Shown here: positions 44,556 to 53,371 of the stretch, piece by piece
Position numbering within the stretch: the first letter of the stretch is position 1
Layout: every line of letters starts with the position of its first letter
Assembly: GCF_024505185.1 (NCBI RefSeq)
Contig: NZ_JANIBJ010000004.1
Coordinates: 1 to 64,000 of the forward strand
Reading direction: 5' to 3'
DNA: 64,000 nucleotides
Source: Methylomonas subterranea
GTDB lineage: Bacteria > Pseudomonadota > Gammaproteobacteria > Methylococcales > Methylomonadaceae
Program-made: the position numbers and the translations under genes
The notes under the pieces: generated by a model
Databases searched by the model: none
Told to the model about the DNA's origin: nothing
Seen by the model: the letters and a program-made list of their open reading frames with translations, nothing else

Positions 44556-45494
44556 ATGATTCAGAGTGCTAACTTGGTTCAAATAGATGCGTTGAAATGC
44601 CGTGTTTGCGGTCATGGCGAAGCTGAATCTCTGGGGCAAATACCGGATTGCGGGGAGTTTGCGGGGCAACCGGTATCGCCGCCTATAAAGGGTGGAGAGT
44701 TATGGGAATGCAGGGAATGCGGTTCCTTGTTTCGGCATCCCACTCTGTCTGCAAATGACTATATTTCATTATATGAAAAGGCCCCCAATACGGTTTGGGT
44801 GGGCAATGAAAAAGAGCGTAACGACTTTGCGACGATATATGAGTATTTGCAAGAACATAAAGGTGGTTCGATACTCGATATCGGCTGCTACTCTGGCTGC
44901 TTTCTTGCGGGTTTGTCAGATAAGTTCATGAAGTATGGCATAGAGCCGTCGGTCTCGGCTTCGATGATCGCAACATCAAAGGGTATTGTTGTACTTGGGA
45001 AAACCCTTGAGGAAATGGAGTCCGGCAAGATTTTTGATGTGGTCGTTGCAATCGATATAATTGAGCATGTGCTTGATGTTGAAAAATTCATGAGCCAGGC
45101 TTTAGCGAGGGTAAAGAGCAATGGTTTTTTGATAATTTCTACGGGTAACCCCGACTGTTACATCTGGAAAAAAATATTTAAGTCAAAATTTTGGTACAAC
45201 TATTTTCCCGAGCACGTGACCTTCCCAAGCTTTAGTTTTTTCCTTGAGTTTTCAAGGCGCCAACGATTGCAAGCGCCAGTTCGAATACGATTTAGTTATC
45301 TGAAATTGAAGTTAATAAGTAGACTAGTATCGATCTTTCGTTTTGTTTATTACTATGCAATATACAAAAGCTTGAAAATAGTACGTGGAATTACATCAGG
45401 CAATGTTGCGAATAGTCCAGTAATGGGCAATGGAAGCCTGATCGGCGTATTCAAAGACCACCATATCGTTATTTTTAAAAATAAGAGTTTGTGA
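44556..45494 (+). CDS. Class I SAM methyltransferase with N-terminal zinc ribbon
   Basis: The 312-residue protein has two CXXC pairs at the N-terminus (CRVCGHGE and WECRECGSLF), then a SAM domain with ILDIGCYSGCFLAGL, YGIEPSVSAS, VVAIDIIEHVLD and LIISTGNPD. This arrangement is common in polysaccharide methyltransferases that follow a Methyltransf_23 pattern. It overlaps the FkbM-like gene (TGATG). Confidence 0.82.
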   Translation: MIQSANLVQIDALKCRVCGHGEAESLGQIPDCGEFAGQPVSPPIKGGELWECRECGSLFRHPTLSANDYISLYEKAPNTVWVGNEKERNDFATIYEYLQEHKGGSILDIGCYSGCFLAGLSDKFMKYGIEPSVSASMIATSKGIVVLGKTLEEMESGKIFDVVVAIDIIEHVLDVEKFMSQALARVKSNGFLIISTGNPDCYIWKKIFKSKFWYNYFPEHVTFPSFSFFLEFSRRQRLQAPVRIRFSYLKLKLISRLVSIFRFVYYYAIYKSLKIVRGITSGNVANSPVMGNGSLIGVFKDHHIVIFKNKSL

Positions 45495-46216
45495 TGAAGT
45501 TAAAGGAAGTTATTAGACAGATGTTGCGGAAACTCGGGCTAGACGTTCATCGTTACGTTCCTCCACTACCAACCATTTCCCCAATTGTTACGTCACTACA
45601 CAAATTCGAGATCGATCTAATTTTCGATATTGGTGCTAATAAAGGTCAGTTTGCCTCCGAAATGCGTCAATATGGATATGAAGGAAAAATTGTGTCATTC
45701 GAACCACTATCTAAGGCTCACGAAGAACTGCTGCTATCGAGTTCCGACGACCCCAAATGGGATGTTTATCCCATTTGTGCCTTGGGAGATCATGAGGGTG
45801 AGGTCGAAATTAATATTGCTGGAAATTCCGAAAGTAGCTCTATTTTGCCCATGCTGGATGCTCATCGAAATGCCGCTCCTGAATCGGCATACCAAGGTAG
45901 GGAGATTGTCTGCATCAAAACTTTGGACTCCATCGCTGCCGAATATTTGAAAGATGCTCGCGCGCCTTTCCTGAAAATTGATACCCAAGGTTTTGAATGG
46001 GAAGTGTTAAACGGTGCGAGAAACACATTACCACATATAAAAGGCATATTGATCGAGTTATCTTTAGTTTCCCTTTATGACGGTCAACATCTATGGCGGG
46101 ATGTTATTGAGCGTTTGGAAAGCTTGGGGTTTATCTTGTGGGCTTTTAAGCCCGTTTTTTCAGATCAATCATCTGGACGTACGCTCCAGATAGACGGTAT
46201 TTTTTTTCGGATATAG
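45494..46216 (+). CDS. FkbM-family methyltransferase
   Basis: The 240-residue protein has LIFDIGANKGQFASEMRQYG, KIVSFEPLSKAHEELL, ICALGDHEGEVEINIAG and FLKIDTQGFEWEVLNGA, all standard for FkbM methyltransferases, which methylate sugar or polyketide hydroxyls. The ATG overlaps the previous stop as TGATG. It may cap or decorate the glycan. Confidence 0.9.
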   Translation: MKLKEVIRQMLRKLGLDVHRYVPPLPTISPIVTSLHKFEIDLIFDIGANKGQFASEMRQYGYEGKIVSFEPLSKAHEELLLSSSDDPKWDVYPICALGDHEGEVEINIAGNSESSSILPMLDAHRNAAPESAYQGREIVCIKTLDSIAAEYLKDARAPFLKIDTQGFEWEVLNGARNTLPHIKGILIELSLVSLYDGQHLWRDVIERLESLGFILWAFKPVFSDQSSGRTLQIDGIFFRI

Positions 46217-46310
46217 TGGTTTAGTAATGGTGTGACCATTCAATATATTACGCTCACAAGATAAAGATGATATGTGGATTTTTTATAAAAACTTAAAATA
46301 AAAAAAGTTA

Positions 46311-47099
46311 GTGAATTACAACTCTCTGAATAATATTGCAAAAACTCCAAGGGTTTCAATAGGCATTGTTGTTTATAATGGTGTCGCGCATATTGGGAGT
46401 GCATTAAGAAGCGTAGTAAATCAAGATTATAAAAATATCGAGATCATTGTTGTTGATGGCGGTTCGTCAGACGGAACCTTAAATATTTTGGAGGAGTTTT
46501 CACAATATTTAACTGTAAAAATTAGCGAGCCGGATTTGGGTATATACGACGCAATGAATAAGGTATGTTCATTAGCGACAGGCGACTGGCTGATTTTTCT
46601 GGGATGTGATGATGTGCTGCTTAATACCATTGACAAAGTTGTTATGAAAATGAATTCGCCAGATGTTGTATATTATGGCGATGTGATTTTTGGGTCAACA
46701 GGTGCTTTCTATGGTGGTGAGTTTTCGAAGCGTAGACTATTGAAAATGAATATCTGCCATCAGGCTTTGTTTTATCCAAAGTCTATTTATAAGTCATACC
46801 TTTATGATTTGAAATATAAATGGTTGGCCGATTATGCCCTAAATATTAAATTGTTTGGACTCGGTGTTCCCTTCTTTTATACCAATGTGATGGTTTCAAT
46901 TTATAATGATAAGGGTGGTTCGTCGCAGGGTGATGCTGATTTTGAGAAAGCAAGGTTGAGTTTGATACGCTCCGCTTTTGGCTTGATGTATGTCGCTATT
47001 TATGTTTTCGATAAAACCACGGAAAAACTAAAAATTCGTGCAAGTTTATTTTTAAAACGATTGCTTGGAAAAAATAATTTATTACGTTGTTTTTTGTAA
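46311..47099 (+). CDS. Family 2 glycosyltransferase
   Basis: The 262-residue GT-A protein reads VSIGIVVYNGVAHIGSALRS, IVVDGGSSDGTLNIL and FLGCDDVLL. The C-terminal third is short. The pattern resembles WcaE-like glycosyltransferases (EPDLGIYDAMNK). The start is GTG; an AT-rich gap of about 95 bp precedes it. Donor and acceptor are unknown. Confidence 0.88.
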   Translation: MNYNSLNNIAKTPRVSIGIVVYNGVAHIGSALRSVVNQDYKNIEIIVVDGGSSDGTLNILEEFSQYLTVKISEPDLGIYDAMNKVCSLATGDWLIFLGCDDVLLNTIDKVVMKMNSPDVVYYGDVIFGSTGAFYGGEFSKRRLLKMNICHQALFYPKSIYKSYLYDLKYKWLADYALNIKLFGLGVPFFYTNVMVSIYNDKGGSSQGDADFEKARLSLIRSAFGLMYVAIYVFDKTTEKLKIRASLFLKRLLGKNNLLRCFL

Positions 47100-47102
47100 T
47101 AT

Positions 47103-48089
47103 ATGACTAACTCTTTAATAAGTGTTGTAATGGCTACCTATAATGGGGGGGCATATTTACGCGAACAGCTTGATAGTATTCTTAATCAAACCCATCACAA
47201 TTTCGAGCTAATTGTTGTTGACGATGGCTCTAATGATGAAACGCTGGCTATTCTGAATGAATATTCGCGGATTGACGAGAGAGTTCATGTATTTCCATCG
47301 GTAGAGAATTTAGGCGTCGTTAAAAATTTCGAACGCGGACTTAGATTAACAAATGGTGATTTTATAGTTCTCTCCGATCAGGATGATATATTTAGGAGAG
47401 ACAAGTTCGAAGTGCTTTTAAATACGCTACGAAATAATCCAAATTGCGATATGGTGGTATCGGATTTATCATTAATTGATGATAATGGGAAAGAATTTGA
47501 AAAATCGTTCTGGAAATATCAGCATTTAAAGCCTGTTGTAGGTAAGCCTTTTCGCCGCTTAATGTATAGTAACTTTGTTACCGGATGTGCCGCGATGTTC
47601 ACTCGTCGACTTTTAAACGTAGCCCTGCCTTTTCCCAATGATTGTAAAGTGCATGATTGGTGGTTAGCCGTGGTTGCGGCCAGTTCAAGAGGAGGGGGGA
47701 TTTGCTTGATAGGTGAGCCGTTGGTTTTTTATCGCCAGCATGATAATAATGTTATAGGTGCCAAGAAAGCTATTAAGCTATCTGTTTTGAATTGGAGTTA
47801 TATTAATTATTTTTTATTTGACAAGAATATTTTAGAGAAAAGAAAGCGCTGTTTTTGCTATCAAGCAGAGAGATTGTCCTCGTATTTGGAAAGTGATGCA
47901 TGGACATCGTCCGAAAAGAGAATTATTGAAAGAAGCAGAGAGCTTTTTTTGAGTTATGCGAATGAAAGTCAAGAAAACATGATTGAAAGATTTAGTAAAT
48001 TATTACCAAGGTTACAATATGGATTTTGCGTTGGTGGGGTCCGTTCAGCTTTGGGGGTTGTTTTTAGAACTCTATTTCCATTATTATGA
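47103..48089 (+). CDS. Family 2 glycosyltransferase (rhamnosyltransferase-like)
   Basis: The 328-residue protein has ISVVMATYNGGAYLREQLDS, VVDDGSNDETL, VLSDQDDIFR as the metal-binding motif, and KVHDWWLAVVA with VFYRQHDNNVIGA further on. This combination is found in O-antigen rhamnosyltransferases. The next gene shares the whole pattern, so the two are probably duplicates. Confidence 0.87.
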   Translation: MTNSLISVVMATYNGGAYLREQLDSILNQTHHNFELIVVDDGSNDETLAILNEYSRIDERVHVFPSVENLGVVKNFERGLRLTNGDFIVLSDQDDIFRRDKFEVLLNTLRNNPNCDMVVSDLSLIDDNGKEFEKSFWKYQHLKPVVGKPFRRLMYSNFVTGCAAMFTRRLLNVALPFPNDCKVHDWWLAVVAASSRGGGICLIGEPLVFYRQHDNNVIGAKKAIKLSVLNWSYINYFLFDKNILEKRKRCFCYQAERLSSYLESDAWTSSEKRIIERSRELFLSYANESQENMIERFSKLLPRLQYGFCVGGVRSALGVVFRTLFPLL

Positions 48090-48112
48090 GTTTTGGCTCT
48101 TAATTTCCCTCG

Positions 48113-49027
48113 ATGACGTCTTTAAGAAATATCTCGGTTTTGTTGTCTACTTACAATGGAAGTCGATATTTAAATTATCAGTTGGATAGCTTGATTAACC
48201 AAACCTATCCCGATTTGAATATTCTAGTGCGTGATGACGGTTCGACCGATTCCACATTGGAAATTCTTAAAGCAGAAAAAGCCAAGACCAAATTGGATGT
48301 CTTGGGGAATCATAATAATTTAGGTGTCACAGGTAGCTTTTTCGAGTTGCTTCGTCATGCCGCATCAACCGATACAGAGTATGTCGCTTTTTGTGACCAA
48401 GACGACGTATGGCTTCCTACCAAAATTGAGGCGGCCATAAGCGCCTTGTCATCATTTTCAGATACTCCGTCCTTGTATTGCTCTCGCCAGGAGTTTGTCG
48501 ACGAACACCTGAATCATTTGGGATTTAGCAGTATTCCCAAAAAAATGGGGTTTGGTAACGCGCTTTTTGAAAATATTGCGGTTGGCTGTACCATGGTTTT
48601 GAACAGAAAGGCAGTCGACTTGTTATGCAAACAGCGATTGCCGAATGAAGTGTATGTGCACGATTGGTGGTGTTTTTTAGTGTTGAGTTGCTTCGGAAAA
48701 ATCATATTTGACGATCGGGCACTTATTAAATATCGACAACATTCCGGCAACGCAATCGGTGCTTCAAGCAGTTATTTAGGAATCTTGAAAAGAAAGCTTG
48801 ATAGGCTGTTTAATGGTAAGTTATGGATCAGTGAACAAGCAACTGTGTTTTACAGTTTATTTGCTGATCGATTATCGCCGAATGATAGGACGCTAGTGGA
48901 ATTGTTACTGAAGGCAAAATCCTCTTTTTGGCATCGGCTGGTCTTGGCATTTTCAAGAAACATCTGGCGTCAAAAGTTCTTGGATAATTTGATTTTACGC
49001 CTGGTGATTTTGTTAAATCGCTTTTAG
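48113..49027 (+). CDS. Family 2 glycosyltransferase (paralogue of upstream gene)
   Basis: The 304-residue protein has SVLLSTYNGSRYLNYQLDS, RDDGSTDSTLEIL, AFCDQDDVWLPTK and VYVHDWWCFLV with IKYRQHSGNAIGA, matching the upstream glycosyltransferase motif by motif. The two probably add adjacent, related sugars. Short 23-bp spacing to the upstream gene. Confidence 0.87.
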   Translation: MTSLRNISVLLSTYNGSRYLNYQLDSLINQTYPDLNILVRDDGSTDSTLEILKAEKAKTKLDVLGNHNNLGVTGSFFELLRHAASTDTEYVAFCDQDDVWLPTKIEAAISALSSFSDTPSLYCSRQEFVDEHLNHLGFSSIPKKMGFGNALFENIAVGCTMVLNRKAVDLLCKQRLPNEVYVHDWWCFLVLSCFGKIIFDDRALIKYRQHSGNAIGASSSYLGILKRKLDRLFNGKLWISEQATVFYSLFADRLSPNDRTLVELLLKAKSSFWHRLVLAFSRNIWRQKFLDNLILRLVILLNRF

Positions 49028-49035
49028 AGAATATC

Positions 49036-49968
49036 GTGATTGTTGCTGTGACCGGCGGTACCGGATTTATTGGAAGGCACCTGATAAAATTTCATCTTGA
49101 TGTCGGTGATGAAGTGCGGTATTTGACTCGTAGCACAGCTCTACCCCTTGATATGCGTGCAAGACCAATATGTGGTGCTTTAAGCGACAAGGAAATTCTT
49201 GATAAATTGGTCGATGGAGTCGATGTGTTGTATCACTGTGCGGCCGAGTTACATGACGCAACAAAAATACATGAAACTAACGTAATTGGTACAAAAAACC
49301 TGCTCGATGCAGCCGCTGGAAAAATCAGCCGATGGGTTCAACTCAGTAGTACAGGTGTTTACGGGAGCAAGCCTTTACATGATGTCAATGAAAACACACC
49401 GATTAATCCGGGAAATGCTTATGAGTGTTCAAAGGCGGAGGCGGATGAGTTGGTTTTTGAATATGCCTCAAACGGACATTTTGAAGCTGTAATACTGCGG
49501 CCATCCAACGTCTATGGGATCGATATGCCGAATCAATCCTTATTTCAGTTAATCAAAATGGTTAAAAAAGGCTTGTTTTTTTTTATCGGTAAGGGAAATG
49601 CTACCGTAAATTATATTCATGTCAATAACGTTGTTCATGCTTTGGCGTTATGCGCGACAAAGCCTTTGCCTGGCAAAGGGTGTAATATATATATAATTTC
49701 CGATTTTATGAGACTTGAGGATTTTATATCCGTCATTGCATCGGCAGTTTCAGTGCCGCGCCCAAGGTTTCACTTCCCTGAACCATTGATTAGATTGATC
49801 GCCAGTTTTGGACGCTATTTTCCTAAATTTCCGCTACGACCTTCCCGCGTGGATGCTTTGACTTATATCCATCATTATGAAACCCAGAAAATTCAGTCCG
49901 AATTGGGCTATCAACACCAAGTTTCCATGGAAGAGGGAATACAAGAATTAGCCCGCCATGCAAAATAG
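49036..49968 (+). CDS. NAD-dependent epimerase/dehydratase
   Basis: The 310-residue short-chain dehydrogenase has VAVTGGTGFIGRHLIKF, a YECSKAEADEL active site (YxxxK), LSSTGVYG and RPSNVYGIDM. It probably interconverts a nucleotide sugar. The start is GTG. The last ten bases overlap the next glycosyltransferase. The exact substrate is unknown. Confidence 0.82.
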   Translation: MIVAVTGGTGFIGRHLIKFHLDVGDEVRYLTRSTALPLDMRARPICGALSDKEILDKLVDGVDVLYHCAAELHDATKIHETNVIGTKNLLDAAAGKISRWVQLSSTGVYGSKPLHDVNENTPINPGNAYECSKAEADELVFEYASNGHFEAVILRPSNVYGIDMPNQSLFQLIKMVKKGLFFFIGKGNATVNYIHVNNVVHALALCATKPLPGKGCNIYIISDFMRLEDFISVIASAVSVPRPRFHFPEPLIRLIASFGRYFPKFPLRPSRVDALTYIHHYETQKIQSELGYQHQVSMEEGIQELARHAK

Positions 49969-51118
49969 AAAGCCAAGGGTTGTCAGGGTCGTAACAGCTT
50001 CCTATGTAGTGCCGTGGCATTTGGGAAATACGTTAAAAAGAATAACAAAAGATTTCGATGTTTGCGTTGTCGGTCAAAATGTTTCAATTTACGCCAAAGA
50101 TTATCCCGGAGTTGAGTGGTTCGATATCGATTTAAATAGGAAAATAAGCATTATTGCTGATTTCAGTAGTCTGATTAAATTAATCGTATTTTTAAGGCGT
50201 TACAAGCCGGACATTGTGCATTCCATTATGCCCAAGGCCGGGCTGCTGGCTGCCTTGGCGGGAATTATCGGTTTTGTGCCGGTTAGGCTTCATACTTTCA
50301 CGGGACAGGTTTGGGTTGGAAATAAATCGATATTTAAATGGATTTTTTATGTTTTCGACTGGCTAATTAACAAATTGAATACCGTATGTTTGACTGATAG
50401 CCCGTCGCAATCGAAATTTCTGTTTGATTTTGGTATTAGTCATTACGGTAAGCCCTTGCCCGTTTTAGGGATCGGGTCCTTATCCGGTGTCGACTTGTCT
50501 CGATTTAATGCGGACAAGATGGTAGATAAAAAAGCACGGCTTTCCGAAACATTGCATATTAAAGACGAGCAATTCGTTTTTGCTTTTGTTGCCCGCAAAA
50601 CCCGGGAAAAGGGTGCTTTCGATGTGCTTCAGGCATTTTCCCGCTTGGTCAAAAGTTATCCGGACTGTTTGTTATTGTTCGTCGGACCCGATGAGTCCGA
50701 TGGCGAACTTGCAGCATTATCGTTGAACGACCCGGCTTTATTTCAGCAGGTCATTTCAGTAGGCCAGGTCGATAATCACGAAGCCTATTTGGCCATTGCG
50801 GATGTCCTGTGTTTGCCAAGCTATAGGGAAGGTTTTGGTACCATCGTCATAGATGCGGCGGCTATGGCCAAGCCAACCATAGGTTCCGATATCGTGGGAT
50901 TGGTAGACTCCATTGATAATCACAAAACCGGTCTGTTATTTCCCGCTGGGGATGTTGAGGCCCTTGCCGAGGCGATGATGTCATTTTTAGTTAATTCCGA
51001 GCAACTGGATGCAATGGGAACGGCAGCCAGAAATCGGGCCGAAAAATTCTTTTCCGCCGACATCCTCTACGACGAATTAAAAAAATTATATTTCGACCTG
51101 TGTAAAAGGTCATTTTAG
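49958..51118 (+). CDS. Family 4 (GT-B) glycosyltransferase
   Basis: The 386-residue protein has two Rossmann halves: the acceptor half with VVTASYVVPWHLGNTL and DIVHSIMPKAGLLAAL, and the donor half with FAFVARKTREKGAFDVLQAF, LCLPSYREGFGTIVIDAAAM (the EX7E-type segment) and TGLLFPAGDVEALA. It resembles Wbp/CapM-like transferases in O-antigen assembly. It overlaps the epimerase gene by 11 bases. Confidence 0.88.
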   Translation: MQNRKPRVVRVVTASYVVPWHLGNTLKRITKDFDVCVVGQNVSIYAKDYPGVEWFDIDLNRKISIIADFSSLIKLIVFLRRYKPDIVHSIMPKAGLLAALAGIIGFVPVRLHTFTGQVWVGNKSIFKWIFYVFDWLINKLNTVCLTDSPSQSKFLFDFGISHYGKPLPVLGIGSLSGVDLSRFNADKMVDKKARLSETLHIKDEQFVFAFVARKTREKGAFDVLQAFSRLVKSYPDCLLLFVGPDESDGELAALSLNDPALFQQVISVGQVDNHEAYLAIADVLCLPSYREGFGTIVIDAAAMAKPTIGSDIVGLVDSIDNHKTGLLFPAGDVEALAEAMMSFLVNSEQLDAMGTAARNRAEKFFSADILYDELKKLYFDLCKRSF

Positions 51119-51164
51119 GATTTCGTTGCTAACGGTTGTGACACTGGCGCATCGCCCAGGCAAA

Positions 51165-51249
51165 TGAAAGGCAGTCTCGTAGGAGCGACGCACAGTCGCG
51201 ACGATGGCCTTGCGAATCGCGACTGTGCGTCGCTCCTAGTGCGCTTTCA
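51165..51249. repeat. GTAGGAGCG-type REP-like palindrome, perfect copy
   Basis: A perfect 20-bp inverted repeat (51181-51200 against 51218-51237) encloses a 17-base loop, flanked by TGAAAG and CTTTCA. It is related to the degenerate copy at 26761-26846, including the flanks. No gene lies within it. Confidence 0.85.
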
Positions 51250-51254
51250 GAGTA

Positions 51255-51321
51255 ATAACTTCCCTATCTATATCCCTGATCCGAACCCTTTTCCAGAGAG
51301 GGAGCAGAATGCGGAAGTTAT
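51255..51321. repeat. CTCTCCC-family element with perfect 9-bp terminal repeats
   Basis: ATAACTTCC (51255-51263) and GGAAGTTAT (51313-51321) are exact inverted ends. The internal hairpin is degenerate (CCCTTTTCCAGAGAGGG). It lies six bases after the GTAGGAGCG-type element. Confidence 0.75.
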
Positions 51322-51374
51322 CGCGGGGCGGAATCCTTAGCAGGGTTTGGAGCTTTCATTTGGAATGATCGATT

Positions 51375-52340
51375 ATGGCAAAAAAAGCATTAGTAACTGG
51401 AGCATCAGGTTTCATCGGCACTAGCTTGGTAAAATATTTACGGCAAGGCGATTATGATGTTTATCGCGCCAGTCGATCGATGCCAATTAAAGACTCCAAG
51501 CATTTTTTACTGGATTTGGCCAATCCCATTGGATTACCTGACATATTGAGTGATACCGAGGTTATTTTCCATCTCGCCGGCAAAGCCCACGCACTCGCGG
51601 AAAACCGACAGGATGAAAACGAATATTTTCTAGTTAACACCGAAGGTACCCGCAAATTATTGGAAGCCGCGAAGGCTGCTGGTGTACAGAAGTTCATTTA
51701 TTTCAGCAGTGTCAAAGCGGTGGGTGACAGTGATCAGCAACCCATGGATGAAACCGTTGATACCGTTGCCGATACGCCTTACGGACGATCCAAATATGCG
51801 GCGGAACAGTTGGTATTACACGGCGGTTATGTGCCGCACCCGGTCGTGATTCGGCCCAGCATGGTGTACGGGAATACTGAAAAAGGCAATTTGCCGCGCA
51901 TGATCAAGGCCATACAGCGTGGACTGTTTCCACCGTTGCCGGAAACAAATAATCGGCGTTCCATGGTACACGTGGACGATGTAATTCAGGCGGCCCTGTT
52001 GGCAGCGGAAACTCCGGAAGCGGCGGGGCGGATTTATATTGTTACCGATGACCATGCATACTCTACCCGGCAAATTTATGACTGGATCAGGCAGGCGTTG
52101 GGAAAAACGGCTCCGGGCTGGCAAATTCCGATGACTTTGCTGAATGTTCTGGCCAAAACCGGCGATGCTATCGGCCATACACTCGGTCGCCGCTTCCCCT
52201 TCGATAGTGCCGCATTGGATAAATTATCCGGTTCGGCATGGTATTCCTCTGCTAAAATCCAACGCGAATTGGGCTTTCGGCCCCGGCATTCGCTGCAATC
52301 CTCCATACCGGACATTGTCCATTTTTTAAAAACTAAATAG
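51375..52340 (+). CDS. NAD-dependent epimerase/dehydratase (WbpV-like)
   Basis: The 321-residue short-chain dehydrogenase has ALVTGASGFIGTSLVKYLR, YFSSVKAVGD, YGRSKYAAEQL (YxxxK) and VIRPSMVYGNTEKGN. Its place directly before a WecA/WbpL-like transferase and a WbpM-like dehydratase repeats the wbpV-wbpL-wbpM order of some Pseudomonas O-antigen loci, where WbpV makes an N-acetylated deoxyhexosamine precursor. The name is therefore suggested by order as well as fold. A one-base overlap joins it to the next gene. Confidence 0.82.
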   Translation: MAKKALVTGASGFIGTSLVKYLRQGDYDVYRASRSMPIKDSKHFLLDLANPIGLPDILSDTEVIFHLAGKAHALAENRQDENEYFLVNTEGTRKLLEAAKAAGVQKFIYFSSVKAVGDSDQQPMDETVDTVADTPYGRSKYAAEQLVLHGGYVPHPVVIRPSMVYGNTEKGNLPRMIKAIQRGLFPPLPETNNRRSMVHVDDVIQAALLAAETPEAAGRIYIVTDDHAYSTRQIYDWIRQALGKTAPGWQIPMTLLNVLAKTGDAIGHTLGRRFPFDSAALDKLSGSAWYSSAKIQRELGFRPRHSLQSSIPDIVHFLKTK

Positions 52341-53371
52341 TGCTGTTTTATTTTGTCTTGGTTTTGCTCGCGTCAATCATATTGACGGGCGTAATCCGTT
52401 CCTATGCCCTGGCTCGCAAGGTGCTGGATATCCCCAATCAGCGTAGTTCGCATGCGGCGCCGACGCCGAGAGGGGGTGGCTTGGCTATCGTGTTGGCGTT
52501 CGGCTTTGCAATGCTGTTACTTGGGTTTCGGCAATTGATCGATGACCGTGCCCTGATTTTGATGGGAATCAGTTTATGCGTGGCCGGCATCGGTTTCTGT
52601 GACGATCACAGCCACGTGCCGGCCCGCTGGCGATTTTTGATCCATGCGTTGGCGGCAATATCGATCCTGCTCTTGCTGAGCGGATTTCCGTTGTTGCTAT
52701 TGCCGAGTCCGCTGGATGGCTTAATGCAGCGGGGACTCGTCGATTTGGCTTGGTTAGGCTATCCGCTGGGAATAGTTGGGCTGGTGTGGTTTTTGAATCT
52801 GTTCAATTTTATGGACGGTATCGATGGCATAGCGGCCTCGGAGTCTTTATTTATGTGTTTGGCTTTGGCCGTTTACGCATACTATCTGGATGGTTCGTTG
52901 TTTTACATTTGCATATCGCTGGCGGCGGCCACCGGGGGATTTTTGGCTTGGAACTGGCCCAGGGCCAAAATTTTCATGGGCGATGTCGGCAGCGGATTTT
53001 TAGGTTTATGGATGGGTTTGTTGATAATGCTGGCTGCCCGGCAAGCGGCCGTATTACTGTATTGCGGGTTGATTTTGTTCGGTATTTTCCTGGTTGATGC
53101 CACCTATACGCTAGCTGTGCGTATTCTGTCCGGCCAGAAATGGTATGAGGCCCATTGTTCGCATGCCTACCAACGCGCCGCCAAGCGGTTTGGACATTTG
53201 CGGGTCTTGTTGGCGTGCTGGCTGATTAATGTGGCTTGGTTGCTGCCTCTGTCGTTTTGGGTGTTTACTCACCCCAGTCATGCCTTGGCGGGTTTGCTGA
53301 CCGCTTATTTGCCCTTGGTATATTTGGCATATCGATTCAAGGCCGGGCTGGCGGATAGGCCGGCATCATGA
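52340..53371 (+). CDS. Undecaprenyl-phosphate sugar-1-phosphate transferase (WbpL/WecA family)
   Basis: The 343-residue membrane protein (about ten helices) has the family motifs SSHAAPTPRGGGLAIV, FCDDHSHVPARWRF with the catalytic aspartates, FNFMDGIDGIAASE, FMGDVGSGFLGLWMG and CSHAYQRAAKR. It starts glycan synthesis by placing an amino-sugar 1-phosphate on undecaprenyl phosphate. The start is GTG overlapping the previous stop by one base; it overlaps the dehydratase by four bases. Confidence 0.92.
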   Translation: MLFYFVLVLLASIILTGVIRSYALARKVLDIPNQRSSHAAPTPRGGGLAIVLAFGFAMLLLGFRQLIDDRALILMGISLCVAGIGFCDDHSHVPARWRFLIHALAAISILLLLSGFPLLLLPSPLDGLMQRGLVDLAWLGYPLGIVGLVWFLNLFNFMDGIDGIAASESLFMCLALAVYAYYLDGSLFYICISLAAATGGFLAWNWPRAKIFMGDVGSGFLGLWMGLLIMLAARQAAVLLYCGLILFGIFLVDATYTLAVRILSGQKWYEAHCSHAYQRAAKRFGHLRVLLACWLINVAWLLPLSFWVFTHPSHALAGLLTAYLPLVYLAYRFKAGLADRPAS

